In this document: positions 23,168 to 25,500 of the stretch, piece after piece
Position numbering within the stretch: position 1 is the first letter of the stretch
Layout of the letters: each line of letters begins with the position of its first letter
NCBI GenBank assembly: GCA_945787485.1
Contig: CALZHV010000007.1
Coordinates: 1 to 25,500 of the forward strand
Origin: an uncultured Lachnospiraceae bacterium
Lineage (GTDB): Bacteria > Bacillota > Clostridia > Lachnospirales > Lachnospiraceae
DNA: 25,500 nucleotides
Direction: 5' to 3'
Program-made: the position numbers and the translations under genes
Notes under the pieces: model-generated
Seen by the model: only the letters and a program-made list of their open reading frames with translations
Database searches by the model: none
Told to the model about the DNA's origin: nothing

Positions 23168-23881
23168 ATGCGTCTGGATAAATTTCTATGCGAAATGAAT
23201 ATCGGCACAAGAAGTCAGGTAAAGATACTGCTAAAACAAGGTAAAGTATCTCATAATGGGCGAGTGGTCACTTCCGGAGATTTGAAAATAAATGAATTAA
23301 AAGATACCATATGCTTTCAGGGGACGCCCATACAATATCAAAAATATGAATACTATATGATGAATAAACCTGCAGGTGTTGTATCAGCTACAACAGATAA
23401 AAGGGAAAAAACAGTTCTTGATTTACTAAAGCCTGAAGATAAAAAGAAAGATATATTTCCGGTGGGAAGACTGGACAAGGATACAGAAGGTTTCTTATTA
23501 CTTTCAAATGACGGGGCATTAGCTCACAGATTACTTTCTCCGAAAAAACACGTAGATAAAGCATACCTGGTGAAATTGGCGACAGAAATATCAGAAGAAG
23601 ATATACAACTTTTGGAAAAAGGTGTTAATATAGGAGAAGAAAAACTTACTTTGCCTGCAAAAGTTATCCGTCAAGGCAGTCAAAGCATTATTTTAACGAT
23701 ACAGGAAGGAAAATTTCATCAGGTTAAGCGAATGATGGAAGCAGTTCATAATCGTGTCATTTATTTAAAAAGAATCAGTTTCGGATCGCTTTCATTAGAT
23801 GAAAGATTGTGCCCGGGCGAATATAGAGCATTAACACAGGAAGAGGTTACTATTCTGAATGAAACACAAAATGTTAGATAA
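23168..23881 (+). CDS. Pseudouridine synthase, RsuA/RluB family
   Basis: 237 aa. An S4 RNA-binding domain opens the protein (MRLDKFLCEMNIGTRSQVKILLKQGKVSHNGRVV, residues 1-34, split here for length). The catalytic domain follows, with YYMMNKPAGVVSA and GRLDKDTEGFLLLSNDG; D103 is the catalytic Asp. Length and layout fit RsuA, which makes pseudouridine 516 of 16S rRNA, but RluB/RluE/RluF share them, so the target is open. GAGGG lies about 11 bp before the ATG. It overlaps the HAD gene by 23 bp and starts 52 bp from the divergent YlbJ-like start. Confidence 0.92.
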   Translation: MRLDKFLCEMNIGTRSQVKILLKQGKVSHNGRVVTSGDLKINELKDTICFQGTPIQYQKYEYYMMNKPAGVVSATTDKREKTVLDLLKPEDKKKDIFPVGRLDKDTEGFLLLSNDGALAHRLLSPKKHVDKAYLVKLATEISEEDIQLLEKGVNIGEEKLTLPAKVIRQGSQSIILTIQEGKFHQVKRMMEAVHNRVIYLKRISFGSLSLDERLCPGEYRALTQEEVTILNETQNVR

Positions 23882-24515
23882 TATAGAGGCAGTTATTTTT
23901 GACTTAGATGGTTCTTTGGTTGATTCCATGTGGATGTGGGAAGCTATTGATGTCGAGTATTTAAGCAGATTTCAGATTCCTCTTCCTAAAAATTTGCAGT
24001 CAGATATAGAAGGTATGAGCTTTAGCGAAACCGCAGTTTACTTCAAAGAAAGATTTCACCTTGCAGACTCATTGGATAAAATTAAAGCAGACTGGAATCT
24101 TATGGCATGGGATAAATATACAAATGAAGTTCCGTTAAAGCCGGGGGTTTCTGATTTCCTGGAAAACTGTAAACTGAATCATATTAAACTTGGGATTGCG
24201 ACAAGTAATTCCAGAGAATTGGTAACGAATATAGCTGCCGTTCACAGACTTGATAATTATTTTGATTGTATTATGACGGCATGTGAGGTATCTCACGGGA
24301 AACCGGCTCCTGATATATATCTTGCGGTATCGAAAATATTAAAGGTTGAACCCCAAAAATGTCTCGTCTTTGAAGATATTATTCCCGGAATTCAGGCAGG
24401 GAAAAATGCAGGAATGCGTGTATGTGCCGTGGAAGATGATTATTCTGCTCATCAGAGAAAAGAAAAGCAGATGTTAGCTGATTATTATATTACTGATTAT
24501 TATGGATTATTTTAG
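23859..24515 (+). CDS. HAD superfamily hydrolase (phosphatase/phosphoglucomutase-like)
   Basis: 218 aa. Motif I FDLDGSLVDSMW (14-25) has the nucleophile Asp; motif II is ATSN in LGIATSNSRELV; the lysine is in HGKPAPDIYL; motif IV FEDIIPGIQAGKNAGMRV gives the metal Asp. A helical cap lies between motifs I and II, as in subfamily IA enzymes (beta-phosphoglucomutase, phosphoglycolate phosphatase). The substrate cannot be read off. The ATG at 23859 is behind GAGG 12 bp away; M5 is an alternative start. It overlaps the upstream gene by 23 bp and precedes the radical SAM gene by 12 bp. Confidence 0.85.
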   Translation: MKHKMLDNIEAVIFDLDGSLVDSMWMWEAIDVEYLSRFQIPLPKNLQSDIEGMSFSETAVYFKERFHLADSLDKIKADWNLMAWDKYTNEVPLKPGVSDFLENCKLNHIKLGIATSNSRELVTNIAAVHRLDNYFDCIMTACEVSHGKPAPDIYLAVSKILKVEPQKCLVFEDIIPGIQAGKNAGMRVCAVEDDYSAHQRKEKQMLADYYITDYYGLF

Positions 24516-24527
24516 AAAGGTATTGTC

Positions 24528-25500
24528 ATGAACGAAGGTTTTTTGCCAATCTCAAAAGCAGATATGGAAAGTCGTGGGATCAGTCAACTTGACTTTGTCT
24601 ATGTCATTGGCGATGCATATGTAGACCATCCTTCCTTTGGACCGGCAATTATCAGCCGAGTATTAGAAGCTAATGGTTATCAGGTTGGCATCATTTCTCA
24701 ACCTGATTGGAAAGACGAAAGAAGTATTACCGTTTTAGGCCGTCCTCGTTTAGGTTTTCTTATTTCCTCAGGTAATATGGATAGTTGCGTAAATCACTAT
24801 TCTGTCTCAAAAAAACGCAGAAATACAGATGCTTACACTCCCGGTGGCGAAATGGGAAAGAGACCGGATCATGCCACTGTTGTATATGGAAATCTCATTC
24901 GAAAAATATATAAGGATGTACCCATTATCATAGGAGGAATTGAAGCCAGTTTACGCCGTATGGCTCATTATGACTATTGGACAGACAGCTTTAAACGTTC
25001 CATATTGCTGGACAGTCAGGCCGATCTAATCTCATACGGAATGGGAGAGAAATCAATAGTAGAGATTGCAGATGCTTTATCCGGCGGTATTTCTATTAAA
25101 GATATCACCTTTATTCAGGGGACTGTATATAAAACCAAGGATATTTCAGGTATCTATCAACCGGTTATCCTTCCCGGTTATGAAGAAATGAAAGCGGATA
25201 AATCACTATACGCCAAAAGCTTTGGGATTCAGAATACCAATACGGATTTTTGTAATGGAAAGCCTTTAATTGAAGAGTATCACGGAGGAGTATTTGTAGT
25301 ACAAAATCCTCCTCAGCCACCTTTGACTACAGAGGAAATGGATGCAGTATATGCACTTCCTTACATGAGAACCTATCATCCTTCTTATGAAGAAAAGGGC
25401 GGTGTGCCTGCAATTTCAGAGATTAAGTTCTCTTTAATAAGTAATCGCGGATGTTTTGGCGGTTGTAGTTTCTGCGCATTGACCTTCCACCAGGGCAGAA
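24528..25500 (+). CDS. YgiQ family radical SAM protein (UPF0313), 5' part only
   Basis: 324 codons are present and the frame runs off the window. The N-terminal region has the family look (FLPISKADMESRGISQLDFVYVIGDAYVDHPSFG, residues 5-38, shown in parts), PIIIGGIEASLRRMAHYDYW and PGGEMGKRPDH. Near the end, C309-x3-C313-x2-C316 (CFGGCSFC) is the ligand set for the radical SAM [4Fe-4S] cluster. Function of YgiQ proteins is not established. AAAGG sits 7 bp before the ATG. The gene likely belongs to the rsuA-type/HAD operon. Confidence 0.9.
   Translation, partial: MNEGFLPISKADMESRGISQLDFVYVIGDAYVDHPSFGPAIISRVLEANGYQVGIISQPDWKDERSITVLGRPRLGFLISSGNMDSCVNHYSVSKKRRNTDAYTPGGEMGKRPDHATVVYGNLIRKIYKDVPIIIGGIEASLRRMAHYDYWTDSFKRSILLDSQADLISYGMGEKSIVEIADALSGGISIKDITFIQGTVYKTKDISGIYQPVILPGYEEMKADKSLYAKSFGIQNTNTDFCNGKPLIEEYHGGVFVVQNPPQPPLTTEEMDAVYALPYMRTYHPSYEEKGGVPAISEIKFSLISNRGCFGGCSFCALTFHQGR

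Noticed and set aside
1..25500. CRISPR arrays, mobile elements, prophage, toxin-antitoxin or defence modules, tRNA or riboswitch
   Set aside because: I looked for regular repeats, transposase or recombinase motifs, clover-leaf patterns and long untranslated leaders and saw none; all longer gaps are explained by promoters and terminators.

Overview
The window reads as ordinary chromosome from a low-GC, spore-forming Firmicute of the Clostridia, most likely a member or relative of Lachnospiraceae. This rests on AT-rich coding DNA with AGGAGG-type ribosome sites, YtfI/YtfJ(GerW)-like and YlbJ-like genes seen in spore formers, a zinc-ribbon L28, and the Asp23 - FakA - RecG order known from Bacillus and Clostridia. 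Genes are packed tightly, no stretch over about 210 bases lacks a gene, and I see no tRNA, rRNA, IS element, prophage, CRISPR array, toxin-antitoxin pair or defence gene.

Layout. (1) 1-5141: a terminator of an upstream gene, a U32/RlhA-type Fe-S protein, then a 948-residue natural fusion of a SEDS glycosyltransferase (RodA/FtsW) with a class B penicillin-binding protein. (2) 5216-6742: a Nudix hydrolase and a convergent HD-GYP gene whose HD motif reads YD; they share a long hairpin. (3) 6891-9240: a forward cluster of an unrecognised 109-aa protein, a YtfI-like membrane protein, YtfJ/GerW, a 46-aa two-helix membrane peptide not present among long ORFs, and a coiled-coil protein ending in a partial J-domain with HPD. 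(4) 9310-9495: rpmB on the minus strand, diverging from (5) 9696-14798: an Asp23/YloU protein, FakA, RecG and a DegV/FakB protein, closed by a strong terminator. (6) 14958-20838: a GyrB/ParE - GyrA/ParC pair, rsmD, coaD and a coiled-coil protein resembling the DivIVA/SepIVA-like gene that lies beside coaD in other Gram-positives, closed by a terminator. (7) 20927-23115: a secreted Amidase_3 cell-wall hydrolase tethered by a C-terminal helix, convergent and overlapping by 55 bp with a YlbJ-like membrane protein. (8) 23168-25500: an RsuA-type pseudouridine synthase, a HAD phosphatase-like gene and the 5' part of a YgiQ-type radical SAM gene cut by the window end.

The genes group into envelope building and remodelling (SEDS-PBP fusion, tethered amidase, Asp23), exogenous fatty-acid use (FakA with a DegV/FakB carrier), DNA topology and repair (topoisomerase pair, RecG), RNA modification and ribosome genes (U32/RlhA, RsmD, RsuA, L28) and sporulation (YtfI/YtfJ, YlbJ). 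I did not find a coherent undescribed multi-gene system. The most unusual items are the SEDS-PBP fusion, the membrane-tethered amidase, the HD-GYP with an altered catalytic motif, the HPD coiled-coil protein, the small membrane peptide, and a 10-bp direct repeat exactly 60 bp apart that covers both -35 regions of the rpmB/Asp23 divergent promoters. Functions are read from motifs by eye; no database search or computation was run.
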